Shown one piece after another: positions 1 through 7,156 of a DNA stretch of 10,865 nucleotides. A program made the translations under genes and the position numbers. Within the stretch, counting starts at the first letter, position 1. Each line of letters opens with the position of its first letter. Source of the stretch: Sphingomonadales bacterium UBA6157. Lineage in GTDB: Bacteria; Pseudomonadota; Alphaproteobacteria; Sphingomonadales; Sphingomonadaceae. The DNA is taken from positions 13,487 to 24,351 of the forward strand of contig DIUN01000025.1 of assembly GCA_002423025.1 (NCBI GenBank), written 5' to 3'. The notes beneath the pieces were generated by a model, which saw only the letters and a program-made list of their open reading frames with translations, was not told the DNA's origin and did no database searches.

Positions 1-21
1 TACCAATTCCGCCACGCCCGC
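1..21 (-). tRNA. tRNA-Leu, 5' end only (rest lies outside the window)
   Basis: Read on the minus strand, the first 21 bases of this gene are GCGGGCG-TG-GCGGAATTGGTA. This is the acceptor strand, the U8/G9 linker and the start of the D arm typical of bacterial class II tRNA-Leu. The same GCGGAATTGGTA block occurs in E. coli leucine tRNAs. The D-arm end, anticodon, long variable arm and 3' end are beyond position 1, so the isoacceptor cannot be named. A promoter-like sequence lies just upstream. The Leu assignment comes from resemblance to known tRNA 5' ends and not from an anticodon. Confidence 0.8.
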
Positions 22-38
22 ATGAGGTGAAGCGCGCG

Positions 39-66
39 TCTATAGCAAGCCAAGGGCCGTACGCAA
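39..66 (-). promoter_or_regulatory. Putative promoter of the tRNA-Leu gene
   Basis: On the minus strand, TATAGA (44 to 39) is preceded after 16 bases by TTGCGT (66 to 61). The -10-like hexamer ends 17 bases before the tRNA 5' end at 21, which fits a start site some 7 bases downstream and a short 5' leader. The -10 is good. The -35 matches the TTGACA consensus only in its TTG. Inferred from position and sequence alone. Confidence 0.45.
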
Positions 67-139
67 GGCTAACACCACCCGGATAAGGCCCCACTGCCGG
101 GAATCGCCGGAAAACATCCCGCCCAGCGCCCATCCGGTG

Positions 140-170
140 CCGGGTCCGCTCCCAGCGGCATCCCACCCGG
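140..170 (-). terminator. Stem-loop after the cyd operon, possible terminator without a U-tract
   Basis: An outer 6-bp stem (CCGGGT at 140-145 with ACCCGG at 165-170) encloses an inner perfect 5-bp hairpin (CCGCT at 146-150, AGCGG at 154-158, 3-base loop). It lies 7 bases beyond the stop of the DUF2474 gene. There is no run of T on either side, so it is not a classical intrinsic terminator. It may instead protect the 3' end of the message or help Rho-dependent termination. The pairing is seen in the sequence; its role is inferred. Confidence 0.3.
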
Positions 171-176
171 AACCCG

Positions 177-293
177 TCAGGTGCCGATCCAGAACCGCAA
201 AATCACCGAGATTGCCCCGACCGTCGCAACGCCGGCAGCCCAGAGGCCGATGAACCACAGCCAGCGGCGGGTGCGCTCAGTGGTAGCCTTCAT
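177..293 (-). CDS. DUF2474-type small membrane protein of the bd oxidase operon (38 aa)
   Basis: This 38-residue ORF follows cydB and overlaps its 3' end by 17 bases. It begins with a charged stretch (MKATTERTRR), followed by one hydrophobic segment of about 20 residues starting WLWFIGLWAAGVA (residues 11-23 onward), and ends RFWIGT. This is the length, layout and Trp-rich helix start of DUF2474 proteins, which occur downstream of cyanide-insensitive-type cydAB pairs. By analogy with CydX/CbdX it is probably a single-helix accessory subunit that stabilises CydAB in the inner membrane; that role is inferred. The ATG at 293 is preferred because AAGGTGG lies 4 bases upstream. The longer in-frame ORF starting at 365 lies inside cydB and adds a non-conserved, Ser/Cys-rich stretch. 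Such small genes are often missed by automatic annotation. Confidence 0.75.
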   Translation of the reverse strand: MKATTERTRRWLWFIGLWAAGVATVGAISVILRFWIGT

Positions 294-1281
294 GACCCAC
301 CTTGCCGCGGAACACCCAATAGGCATAGCCGGTGTAGCCGATGATGATCGGCAGCATGATGCCAACCCCTATCAGCATGAAAAACTGAGAGTTTTCCGGC
401 GCCGCCGCCTCGAAAATCGACACCTCCCCCGGCACCAGCCACGGGAACATCGAGATGCCGAGGCCGATGAAGCTCAACAGGAACAGCGCCAGCGCCAGCA
501 GGAATGGCTGCACCTGCGCCCGCAGCCGCAACGCCCGAACAAACAGCAACGCCGTAACCCCCACCAGAATCGGCACAGGCGCTGAAAGGTAAATTCCAGG
601 CGTCTCGAACCAGCGGCTGAAATAATCATGATTGAGAAACGGCGTGGCGAGACTGACCGCGACAACAGCGACAAGCGTTGCAACTCCCGTCAGCTTTGCC
701 AACGCAAAAGCCTGATCTTGCAGACTGTTTTCTGTTCTGTAGATCAGCCAGCACGCCCCCAGCAGCGCATAGCCGGCCATCACGGACAGCCCGGTCAGCA
801 CGGAAAACGGCGAAAACCAGTCCCACCAGCCACCGCCATAGCCCCGACCGCTGACCGTCACGCCCTGCAGGATGGCGCCCAGAATGACACCTTGCGAGAA
901 CGCCGCCATCATCGAGCCAAAGGCAAAAGCCCGGTCCCAGATCCACAGCCGCGTGGTCCGCGTGCGATACTCAAACGCGACGCCGCGAAACACCAGCCCA
1001 AGCAACATGGCGATGATCGGCGTATACACCGCCGGCATCAGAACCGCATAAGCCAAAGGGAAGGCAGCAAAAAGCCCGCCCCCACCAAGGACGAGCCAGG
1101 TCTCGTTGCCATCCCACACCGGTGCGATCGTGTTGATCGCGGTGTTCCTCTGCTCCCCCTTTTCAAGCCAAGGGAACAGGATGCCTATGCCGAGATCGAA
1201 CCCGTCCATCACTACATAGCCGAACACCGCCAGCGCGATTATGCCGGCCCAGACCAGCGACAGCGTATCATTGGGTGCCAT
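277..1281 (-). CDS. cydB: Cytochrome bd ubiquinol oxidase subunit II (CydB/CioB)
   Basis: This is the 334-residue second subunit of the bd-type quinol oxidase, an integral inner-membrane protein that pairs with CydA to reduce oxygen to water using quinol. Family hallmarks are visible in order: MDGFDLGIG (25-33) with Asp29 of the proton-path region, WDGNETWLV (56-64) and FRGVAFEYR (98-106). After these come alternating hydrophobic segments and a C-terminal MFPWLVPG motif, then a final helix ending in a short basic tail. The length is shorter than E. coli CydB (379) and typical of the Cio-type branch. The ATG at 1281 lies only 5 bases after the cydA stop, so translation is probably coupled. Its 3' end overlaps the DUF2474 gene. 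Function is confident; the cyanide-insensitive label rests on overall type and not on any test. Confidence 0.95.
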   Translation of the reverse strand: MAPNDTLSLVWAGIIALAVFGYVVMDGFDLGIGILFPWLEKGEQRNTAINTIAPVWDGNETWLVLGGGGLFAAFPLAYAVLMPAVYTPIIAMLLGLVFRGVAFEYRTRTTRLWIWDRAFAFGSMMAAFSQGVILGAILQGVTVSGRGYGGGWWDWFSPFSVLTGLSVMAGYALLGACWLIYRTENSLQDQAFALAKLTGVATLVAVVAVSLATPFLNHDYFSRWFETPGIYLSAPVPILVGVTALLFVRALRLRAQVQPFLLALALFLLSFIGLGISMFPWLVPGEVSIFEAAAPENSQFFMLIGVGIMLPIIIGYTGYAYWVFRGKVGHEGYH

Positions 1282-1286
1282 CTGCC

Positions 1287-2726
1287 CTACTCCGCCAGCG
1301 CCGCGCCGGCATCGAGCGCCGGAACAGGAGTGAGGCTCGCCGTGCGGGTGACGTCACCGCGCGTCGGGCCTTCCTCACCCGGCGTGGGTTCGTGCCCCAT
1401 GAGCTTGATAATAAACCATGTTCCGACACCGAAGACAGCGAAGTACACCACGACAAAGGCGATCAGTGACGCCGCCACCGCCGGCGCCGCCAGCGGCGAA
1501 GCGCTCTCCGCCGTGCGCAGCAGACCGAACACCGTGAACGGCTGGCGCCCGACTTCCGTGGTGATCCACCCGGCCAGCACGGCCACAAAACCCGTGGGGC
1601 CCATCACCAACGCCAGACGGTGCAGCCAGGCATCCGAATGCAGGGTGTTCCGATAGCGCGCCCACAGGCTCCAGCCGCCCATCAGCAGCATGAGCATGCC
1701 GATGCCGACCATGATACGGAACGACCAGAAGACGATGCCAACAGGCGCCCGGTTCTCGGGCGGCACCTGGTCAAGCCCGGCCATCGGCGCCTCGATGTCG
1801 CTCTTGAGGATGACCGAGCCGATACGCGGAATTTCCACCGGATACCGCATGACCTGCGCCTTATCGTCAGGAATACCGAACAATATCAGAGGGGCACCGC
1901 CATCCGGGCCGCCGGGATAGCTCTTGTAGTGCCCCTCCATCGCGGAGATTTTCGCAGGCTGATACTCCAGCGTGTTGGTGCCATGCTCATGGCCCGCGAC
2001 GATCTGCAGCGGTGCCACAAGCGCGGCCATCCACATCGCCATGGAGAACATGATGCGCGTACCCTCGCGCGGTGTCTTCCCGGCCCGCCGGTCCTTCAGC
2101 AGGTGCCAGGCACCGGCCCCGCCAACCACCATGGCTGTTGTGAGGTAGGCCGCCAACAGCACATGTACGAGCCGGTAAGGCATTGAAGGATTGAAGATAA
2201 CCTCCAGCCAGCTCGTGGCAAAGAACTGGCCCTGGGCGTTGATCCCATAGCCCTGCGGGGTCTGCATCCAACTGTTCACGGCGATGATCCAGAAGGCCGA
2301 GATCGCCGTTCCGGTCGCCACCATGCAGGTGGCCGCGAAGTGCAGCTTCTTGCCGACCTTCTCCAGCCCGAACAGCATGACACCGAGAAATCCGGCCTCC
2401 AGGAAGAAAGCCGTGAGCACTTCATAGGCCATCAGCGGCCCGATGACCGGGCCGGCCTTGTCCGAGAAAACCGCCCAGTTGGTGCCGAACTGATAGGCCA
2501 TGACGATGCCGGAAACGACGCCCATGCCGAAGGTAATGGCGAAAATCTTCAGCCAGTATTTGAACAGCTGCAGATAGACATCACGTCCGGTACGCAGCCA
2601 AAGCCCTTCCAGAACAGCGAGATAGCTAGCCAACCCGATACTGAATGCGGGGAAGATGAAGTGGAATGAGATGGTGAATGCAAACTGCATTCGGGCCAAA
2701 GTCAGTGCGGAAAATGCGTCAAACAT
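1287..2726 (-). CDS. cydA: Cytochrome bd ubiquinol oxidase subunit I (CydA/CioA), short Q-loop type
   Basis: This is the haem-bearing subunit of the bd quinol oxidase. Numbered from the ATG at 2726 (479 aa), residues equivalent to known E. coli ligands are present: His22 (E. coli His19), His188 (His186) and Met339 (Met393) of the low-spin haem b, and Glu391 (Glu445). Glu102 and Glu110 match the proton-channel Glu99 and Glu107. In the quinol loop, K259 and E264 match the E. coli Lys252/Glu257 pair, but the insert after it is much shorter than in E. coli, as in CioA proteins. The usual GRQPW motif reads GRQPF (393-397). An in-frame GTG at 2738 would add four residues. I prefer the ATG because AGGTGG sits 8 bases upstream of it. 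First gene of the cydA-cydB-DUF2474 operon. No FNR-like palindrome was recognised upstream. Confidence 0.95.
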   Translation of the reverse strand: MFDAFSALTLARMQFAFTISFHFIFPAFSIGLASYLAVLEGLWLRTGRDVYLQLFKYWLKIFAITFGMGVVSGIVMAYQFGTNWAVFSDKAGPVIGPLMAYEVLTAFFLEAGFLGVMLFGLEKVGKKLHFAATCMVATGTAISAFWIIAVNSWMQTPQGYGINAQGQFFATSWLEVIFNPSMPYRLVHVLLAAYLTTAMVVGGAGAWHLLKDRRAGKTPREGTRIMFSMAMWMAALVAPLQIVAGHEHGTNTLEYQPAKISAMEGHYKSYPGGPDGGAPLILFGIPDDKAQVMRYPVEIPRIGSVILKSDIEAPMAGLDQVPPENRAPVGIVFWSFRIMVGIGMLMLLMGGWSLWARYRNTLHSDAWLHRLALVMGPTGFVAVLAGWITTEVGRQPFTVFGLLRTAESASPLAAPAVAASLIAFVVVYFAVFGVGTWFIIKLMGHEPTPGEEGPTRGDVTRTASLTPVPALDAGAALAE

Positions 2727-2886
2727 GACACTGGCCACCTCGTTCTGATGCCGCTGGCTATAGCAGAATGCAGCGAATAGTGGCGCGCGGAATGTCGCAG
2801 CCGAGAGGCCGCCCGGCCATCATCAGCAGGTGACGACCATGCATGTCCTTGGCTATGACAAAAAGGAATAGGGGGATCCTGCCAAC
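2727..2886. other. Divergent intergenic region between cydA and fhs
   Basis: This 160-base gap must hold the start signals of both the minus-strand cyd operon and plus-strand fhs. For cydA, TATAGC reads on the minus strand at 2762-2757, but the position 17 bases further out (CGCCAC) is a poor -35, so this is only a candidate. For fhs, the run AGGGGGA at 2870-2876 is a fair ribosome binding site before the GTG at 2887. I see no clear FNR-type (TTGAT-N4-ATCAA) or other operator palindrome, and no RNA gene. Confidence 0.4.
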
Positions 2887-4578
2887 GTGACGACCGATAT
2901 TGAAATCGCCCGCGCGGCGACTCTGCGACCGATCTCGGAGATTGCCGCGCCGCTGGGCCTCGGCAGCGCGGCGCTGGAGCCTTACGGGCATCATATCGCC
3001 AAGATTTCGGCTGCGGCGCTGGCACGGCTTGCAGATGCACCACGGGGCAAGCTGATCCTCGTCAGCGCCATCAACCCGACGCCGGCCGGCGAGGGCAAGA
3101 CGACCACGACCATCGGGCTGGGCGATGCGCTCAACCTGATCGGCCGCAAGGCGGTGATCGCGCTGCGCGAGCCTTCGCTGGGGCCGGTGTTTGGCCGCAA
3201 GGGCGGCGCGACCGGCGGCGGCTACTCGCAGGTGCTGCCGATGGAGCGCATCAACCTGCACTTCACAGGTGACTTCCACGCCATAACATCGGCGCATAAC
3301 CTGTTGGCAGCGCTCATAGAAAACTCCCTGCACTTCCGCCAGCCCACGGCCACCGGCCAGCCGCTCGATGCCCGCAGCATCAACTGGCGGCGGGTGCTGG
3401 ACATGAATGACCGGGCGCTGCGCCAGGTCGCCCTCGGCATGGGCAGCGGTAATGGGCCAGTGCGTGAAAGCGGCTTCGACATCACCGTCGCCAGCGAAGT
3501 CATGGCGGCGCTGTGCCTGGCTAACGATATGACAGACTTGCAGAATCGCCTTGGCCGCATCCGCATCGGGCGGGACCTGGCGGGGGCGCCGGTGAGCGCG
3601 GGGGACATTGGCGCGGCGGGTGCGATGGCGGCGCTGCTGCTCGATGCGATGCTGCCCAACATGGTGCAGACCATCGGCGGCTCGGCGGCGCTGATCCATG
3701 GCGGGCCGTTCGCCAATATCGCCCATGGCTGCAACTCCGTGGTGGCGACGCGGGCGGCGCTGGCGCTGGGCGAGTTCACCGTGACGGAGGCCGGCTTCGG
3801 TGCGGACCTTGGCGCGGAAAAGTTCTGCAATATCAAGTGCCGCAGCGCTGGCTTGGCACCGGCGGTGGCGGTGATTGTGGCCACCGTCAGGGCGCTGAAA
3901 TACCATGGCGGGGTGGCGCTGGCGGACCTTGGCAAGGCGGATCCGGTGGCGCTGGCGGCGGGGCTGGAGAATCTGGCGCGGCATGCCGAGAACATGGCCA
4001 AGTTCGGCGTGCCGGTGGTGGTGGCGCTCAATGCCTTCAGCACCGATACGGCGCTGGAGCAGGCACAGGTTATCAACCATTGCCGCGATGTACTTGGAAT
4101 TGAAGCACATTTGTGCCGGCATTGGGCCGAGGGCGGTGCGGGGGCCGAGGCTCTGGCGCGCAGCGTGGCGGCGCTGGCCGATGCCAATCCGGACCCGGCG
4201 CTGCGGTTCAGGACGCTCTATCCCGATGCCATGCCGCTGGAGGAAAAGCTGCGCACCGTGGCGCAGGAGATCTATCGCGCTGCAGACATCAGCCTCTCCC
4301 CCGCAGCCGCGCGCCAGCTGAAAGCCTTTACAGATCAAGGCTTTGGCAAGCTTCCCGTCTGCATGGCCAAGACGCCCTACAGCTTCACGGCGAACGAGAA
4401 ACTGCGCGGCGCGGTGAGCGGTCACACCCTGCCGATCCGCGAGGTGCGGCTATCGGCCGGTGCCGGCTTTGTCGTGGCGCTGTGCGGGGACATCAACACC
4501 ATGCCCGGCCTGCCGCGAGACCCGGCGGCGAACCACATCGGGCTGGATGACCAGGGCCGGATTGTCGGCCTGAGCTAG
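2887..4578 (+). CDS. fhs: Formate-tetrahydrofolate ligase
   Basis: This 563-residue cytosolic enzyme joins formate to tetrahydrofolate using ATP, giving 10-formyl-THF for purine and formyl-Met synthesis or for carbon assimilation from formate. The length matches the family (about 550-560). The nucleotide-binding loop TPAGEGKT is at residues 65-72. It is followed by the family signature REPSLGPVFGRKGG (94-107), then TGGGYSQV (109-116) and NLHFTGD (123-129). The C-terminal MPGLPR motif lies near the end, in the folate-site region. No break is seen. The start is GTG at 2887, with a purine-rich AGGGGGA 10 bases upstream; the protein from there aligns with family N-termini. It is a single gene, divergent from cydAB and convergent with the pyr operon. 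No folD or other one-carbon gene is adjacent, so the metabolic context is open. Confidence 0.96.
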   Translation: MTTDIEIARAATLRPISEIAAPLGLGSAALEPYGHHIAKISAAALARLADAPRGKLILVSAINPTPAGEGKTTTTIGLGDALNLIGRKAVIALREPSLGPVFGRKGGATGGGYSQVLPMERINLHFTGDFHAITSAHNLLAALIENSLHFRQPTATGQPLDARSINWRRVLDMNDRALRQVALGMGSGNGPVRESGFDITVASEVMAALCLANDMTDLQNRLGRIRIGRDLAGAPVSAGDIGAAGAMAALLLDAMLPNMVQTIGGSAALIHGGPFANIAHGCNSVVATRAALALGEFTVTEAGFGADLGAEKFCNIKCRSAGLAPAVAVIVATVRALKYHGGVALADLGKADPVALAAGLENLARHAENMAKFGVPVVVALNAFSTDTALEQAQVINHCRDVLGIEAHLCRHWAEGGAGAEALARSVAALADANPDPALRFRTLYPDAMPLEEKLRTVAQEIYRAADISLSPAAARQLKAFTDQGFGKLPVCMAKTPYSFTANEKLRGAVSGHTLPIREVRLSAGAGFVVALCGDINTMPGLPRDPAANHIGLDDQGRIVGLS

Positions 4579-4598
4579 GGCGATTTCGGGAGATTCCG

Positions 4599-4680
4599 GG
4601 TTCCAGGCCGGCACCGGTTGGGCGCCGGCCCGGCGCTGGTCCGGCACTGGCCCGGTGGCGCGCGGTGCCGGGCCGGAACC
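4599..4680. repeat. Large GC-rich inverted repeat in the convergent gap after fhs
   Basis: The arms 4599-4616 and 4663-4680 are complementary at 16 of 18 positions (GGTTCC..GGCACCG against CGGTGCC..GGAACC). Between them are further self-complementary pieces, including GCGCCG-GCC-CGGCGC (about 4622-4636) and GCGCC pairing with GGCGC. The transcript could fold into one long, nearly continuous stem-loop. It begins 20 bases after the fhs stop and would fold on either strand, so it may act as a bidirectional 3'-end structure between convergent genes. It has no T-tract on the plus side. Three similar units (CCGGCACCGG, CCGGCGCTGG, CCGGCACTGG) recur within it. It may be a dispersed genomic repeat, but the window holds only this copy. 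Confidence 0.6.
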
Positions 4681-4708
4681 ATTTGGGAGAAAGCCGGAGA
4701 TCGCCCCC

Positions 4709-4732
4709 AAAAAGCGGCCTCCGGGCTGGCCG
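4709..4732 (-). terminator. Intrinsic terminator of the pyrB-pyrC'-SPOR operon
   Basis: Read on the minus strand, CGGCC (4732-4728), an 8-base loop and GGCCG (4719-4715) form a 5-bp G/C stem, followed by C and five T's (4713-4709). It lies 10 bases beyond the SPOR gene stop. Stem, short spacer and T-run are the standard layout of a Rho-independent terminator. The stem is short but entirely G/C. Confidence 0.65.
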
Positions 4733-4742
4733 GGCGCCGGTT

Positions 4743-5939
4743 TCAGCCGTTGATCACGAAGCAGGCCAGCCCCGTTGTGCTCATCCGGTCACAGGCGTCG
4801 CGCGCGGCTTGCTGGCTGCTGTAGGGCCCGAGTTGCAGCCGCGTCACCGAGCCCGAGGGCTCGAAGAATGGCTTCGCCCCGGCCACCGCATCCGTCTTGC
4901 GTTTCTTCATGTCGGCCCAGGCGGCCTCGGCGAGGCTGCGCTGGCTGAAGGCGCCGAGTTGCACCCGCCAGGCGGGGGTCGCGCGCGGCTTTTGCGGCGG
5001 CGGCGCGATCTCGGCGAGCGTGGCTGCCGCTGCCGGCTTGGCGGCGGGCAAGCGGCCGGAGGATTGCAGGGCCATCGCCGGTGAGCCGGTGGCTTGCGCG
5101 GTGGCGACCGGCGGAGCGGGCGCTGGCTTCGCAGCTGGCGGGGGCGCAGGTTTCGGCGCGGCCACCTGCCGCGCGGCGGGAATCGTCGCGGGCGAAACCG
5201 AGGGCGTCTGCGGCACCGGGGCCTGGGCCTGCGCCCCCTGCCCCATCGCGCTGCGGCGCGGGTCCAGCGCGGCCAATGCCGCGGGGATGCCGCGGCCGCC
5301 GCCGAGGCTGGTGGCGATCGCCCAGCCGTTGGCGCGCTCCACCGGCGCGATCACCTGCGTCAGCTTGTCCAGTGCCGTCGTGGCTTCCGGCAGGCCCTGC
5401 GCTGCGGCCCGGGCGAGATAGGCATAGGCCAGTGTCAGGCTGCGCGGCACGCTGTCGCCATTCCAGTTGGCGATGCCGTAAACATATTGCGCCCGCATCT
5501 CATCGGCATCGGCAGCCTGTTTGAGCCAGGTCATCGCCTCGGACTTCTCACCATTCTGGAACAGCAGGATGCCGAGGTTGGCCTGGGCCGGGCGATGGCC
5601 CTTGAGCGCGGCCTTGCGATACCATTCCCGCGCCACGGCGGCATCGCGCGGCACGGCGCGGCCCAGCTTGTGGGCTTGGCCGATGTTGAACATCGCATCC
5701 GGGTCCCCGGCATTGGCAAACGGCTGCCACATGGTGACGGCACCGGCCCAATCGCGCTTGCGCCACAGCTCCACGCCGTTGCGCACGCTCGGCGTCAGCG
5801 CCGGTGGCGGGGCCGGCGCGGCAGCGACAGGCGGCTTCTTTTTCTTGGAGCGGAACAGCTGCGCATCGGCAGGCGTGGTGATGGCAGCCGCACACAGCAC
5901 GGCCACCAAGCTCGCCAATCCTGCTTTCAGATACGCCAA
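4743..5939 (-). CDS. Exported Sel1-repeat protein with C-terminal SPOR domain
   Basis: A 398-residue protein predicted to be exported. Residues 1-26 form a signal peptide: Lys5, a hydrophobic core LASLVAVLCAAAI, and an ADA-Q cleavage-like site. A basic patch SKKKK (31-35) follows. Residues 82-185 hold about three Sel1-like helical repeats, for example GRAVPRD then AREWYRKAA (93-111), which usually mediate protein contacts. A Pro/Ala-rich linker spans about 233-320. The C-terminal 75 residues (WRVQLGAFSQRSLAEAAW, 324-341, to LACFVING) are a SPOR domain, known to bind denuded septal peptidoglycan. A cell-division or envelope role is inferred. The start is TTG at 5939, with GGAGGGG 7 bases upstream, lying 13 bases inside the pyrC' 3' end, which implies coupled translation. 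An intrinsic terminator follows the stop. Confidence 0.88.
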   Translation of the reverse strand: MAYLKAGLASLVAVLCAAAITTPADAQLFRSKKKKPPVAAAPAPPPALTPSVRNGVELWRKRDWAGAVTMWQPFANAGDPDAMFNIGQAHKLGRAVPRDAAVAREWYRKAALKGHRPAQANLGILLFQNGEKSEAMTWLKQAADADEMRAQYVYGIANWNGDSVPRSLTLAYAYLARAAAQGLPEATTALDKLTQVIAPVERANGWAIATSLGGGRGIPAALAALDPRRSAMGQGAQAQAPVPQTPSVSPATIPAARQVAAPKPAPPPAAKPAPAPPVATAQATGSPAMALQSSGRLPAAKPAAAATLAEIAPPPQKPRATPAWRVQLGAFSQRSLAEAAWADMKKRKTDAVAGAKPFFEPSGSVTRLQLGPYSSQQAARDACDRMSTTGLACFVING

Positions 5940-7156
5940 ACCGCTTCCCCTCCCTTGATTGTAAGATGTACACGACCCGCCACCGGCAGGCCATCAAAAG
6001 GCGTGTTTCCAGCGCCGGCAAAACGGCTGCCATCGATCCGCCAGGGTGCCGCTTCATCGAATACCATGAGGTCTGCCGGTGAACCGGGGCTGAGCGAGCC
6101 GCCGGGCAGCCCGAAAAGCGCGGCGGGCTGTGCTGTCATCATGCCCAGCACCTCGCGCAGGCCCAGCGCGCCTTCGCGCACCAGCGAGAGCGCCAGCGCC
6201 AGCAGCGTTTCCGCCCCCGCCATACCCGGCTCGGCATCGGCATAGGGCAGGCGCTTGCCCTCCTGGCTGCGCGGATCATGGCCCGAGGCGATGATGCTGA
6301 TGGTGCCATCGGCCAGCCCGGCCGCCACGGCCCGCCGGTCCCCATCGTCCCGCAGCGGCGGCGAGAGCCGGGCAAAGCTGCGGAAGCCGGCCTGCGCCGT
6401 CTCGTTGAGCAGCCAGTGCGCCGGGGTGATGCCCGCCGTCACGCGCACGCCGCGCGCCCTTGCGGCGCGCACCAGCGCCAGCCCCTCGCCCGTCGTCACC
6501 TGCCGGATGTGCAGCCGCGCGCCGGTGGCCTCGGCCAGCCGCAGGTCCCGCATGATGGCCAGGCTCTCGGCAAACGCCGGCGCGGCCGGCAAGCCCAACC
6601 GCGTTGCATAATCCCCTTCCGTCGCCACGGCGCCGTGGGTGAGCGCCGCATCCTCGGCGTGAGTCACCACCACCATGTCAAACGCCCGCGCATAGGAGAG
6701 CAGCCGGTGCATGACGGCAGTGGACGGAATGGCGCCGCGCCCGGTGGCGACGCCCACGGCGCCGGCCTCCCGCGCCAGGCCGATCTCGGCAAGCTCATGC
6801 CCGGCCAGCCCGCGCGTCGCGGCCACCAGCGGGTGCACCCACACGCCGGGCTTGCCCATCGCCTGGGTGAAGGCGACCAGCGCCGGATCATCAAGCGGCG
6901 GCTGCTGGTCCGGCATCAGCACGATGCGGGTGATGCCGCCGGCATGGCAGGCCTTGGGCTCGGCCCGGAACACGCCGCAATCGATCAGCCCCGGCGCCAC
7001 GACGCGCCCGGCGCACTCCACCACCTCGGCATCAGCAGGCGGCGGCGCATCGCCGATGCCGATGACGACGCGATCCGCCAGCAGCACATTGGCCACCGCA
7101 TCATGCCCGGTTGCAGGGCAGACGACCCGGCCGCCCTTCAGGTACAGCGGCGTCAT
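5927..7156 (-). CDS. pyrC': Non-catalytic dihydroorotase homologue (PyrC'), ATCase-associated
   Basis: This 409-residue protein has the amidohydrolase fold order of type I dihydroorotase: N-terminal beta domain with APGLID (54-59), barrel, then a C-terminal SPADLMVFD strand (359-367) closing the beta domain. The metal and catalytic residues are largely missing. The HxH of the DxHxHxR motif reads G61 and F63 (DCGVF), and the following Arg is Ala65. The third His is Gln219 (HIRQV). The catalytic Asp of TDHAPH is Gly292 (SGHDPR). Only His166 (THAED) is kept. In Pseudomonas a similar inactive PyrC' encoded with pyrB is known to be needed for assembly of active aspartate transcarbamoylase. The ATGA overlap with pyrB supports the same role here, by inference. 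Automatic pipelines would call this dihydroorotase; I do not expect that activity. Confidence 0.85.
   Translation of the reverse strand: MTPLYLKGGRVVCPATGHDAVANVLLADRVVIGIGDAPPPADAEVVECAGRVVAPGLIDCGVFRAEPKACHAGGITRIVLMPDQQPPLDDPALVAFTQAMGKPGVWVHPLVAATRGLAGHELAEIGLAREAGAVGVATGRGAIPSTAVMHRLLSYARAFDMVVVTHAEDAALTHGAVATEGDYATRLGLPAAPAFAESLAIMRDLRLAEATGARLHIRQVTTGEGLALVRAARARGVRVTAGITPAHWLLNETAQAGFRSFARLSPPLRDDGDRRAVAAGLADGTISIIASGHDPRSQEGKRLPYADAEPGMAGAETLLALALSLVREGALGLREVLGMMTAQPAALFGLPGGSLSPGSPADLMVFDEAAPWRIDGSRFAGAGNTPFDGLPVAGRVHLTIKGGEAVWRI

Noticed and set aside
628..1656. A 342-codon plus-strand open frame across cydB and the cydA 3' end
   Set aside because: It is antisense to two well-supported genes, with low-complexity Arg/Pro/His-rich composition and no recognisable motif.
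2727..2886. FNR/Anr-type operator for the oxidase operon
   Set aside because: I looked for a TTGAT-N4-ATCAA-like palindrome and found none; the best -10 for cydA lacks a matching -35.
2758..4425. A 555-codon open frame on the minus strand covering fhs
   Set aside because: It is antisense to a clear, complete fhs. Its product is rich in Arg, His, Gln and Ala with no domain or membrane pattern, as expected from the complement of a GC-rich codon bias.
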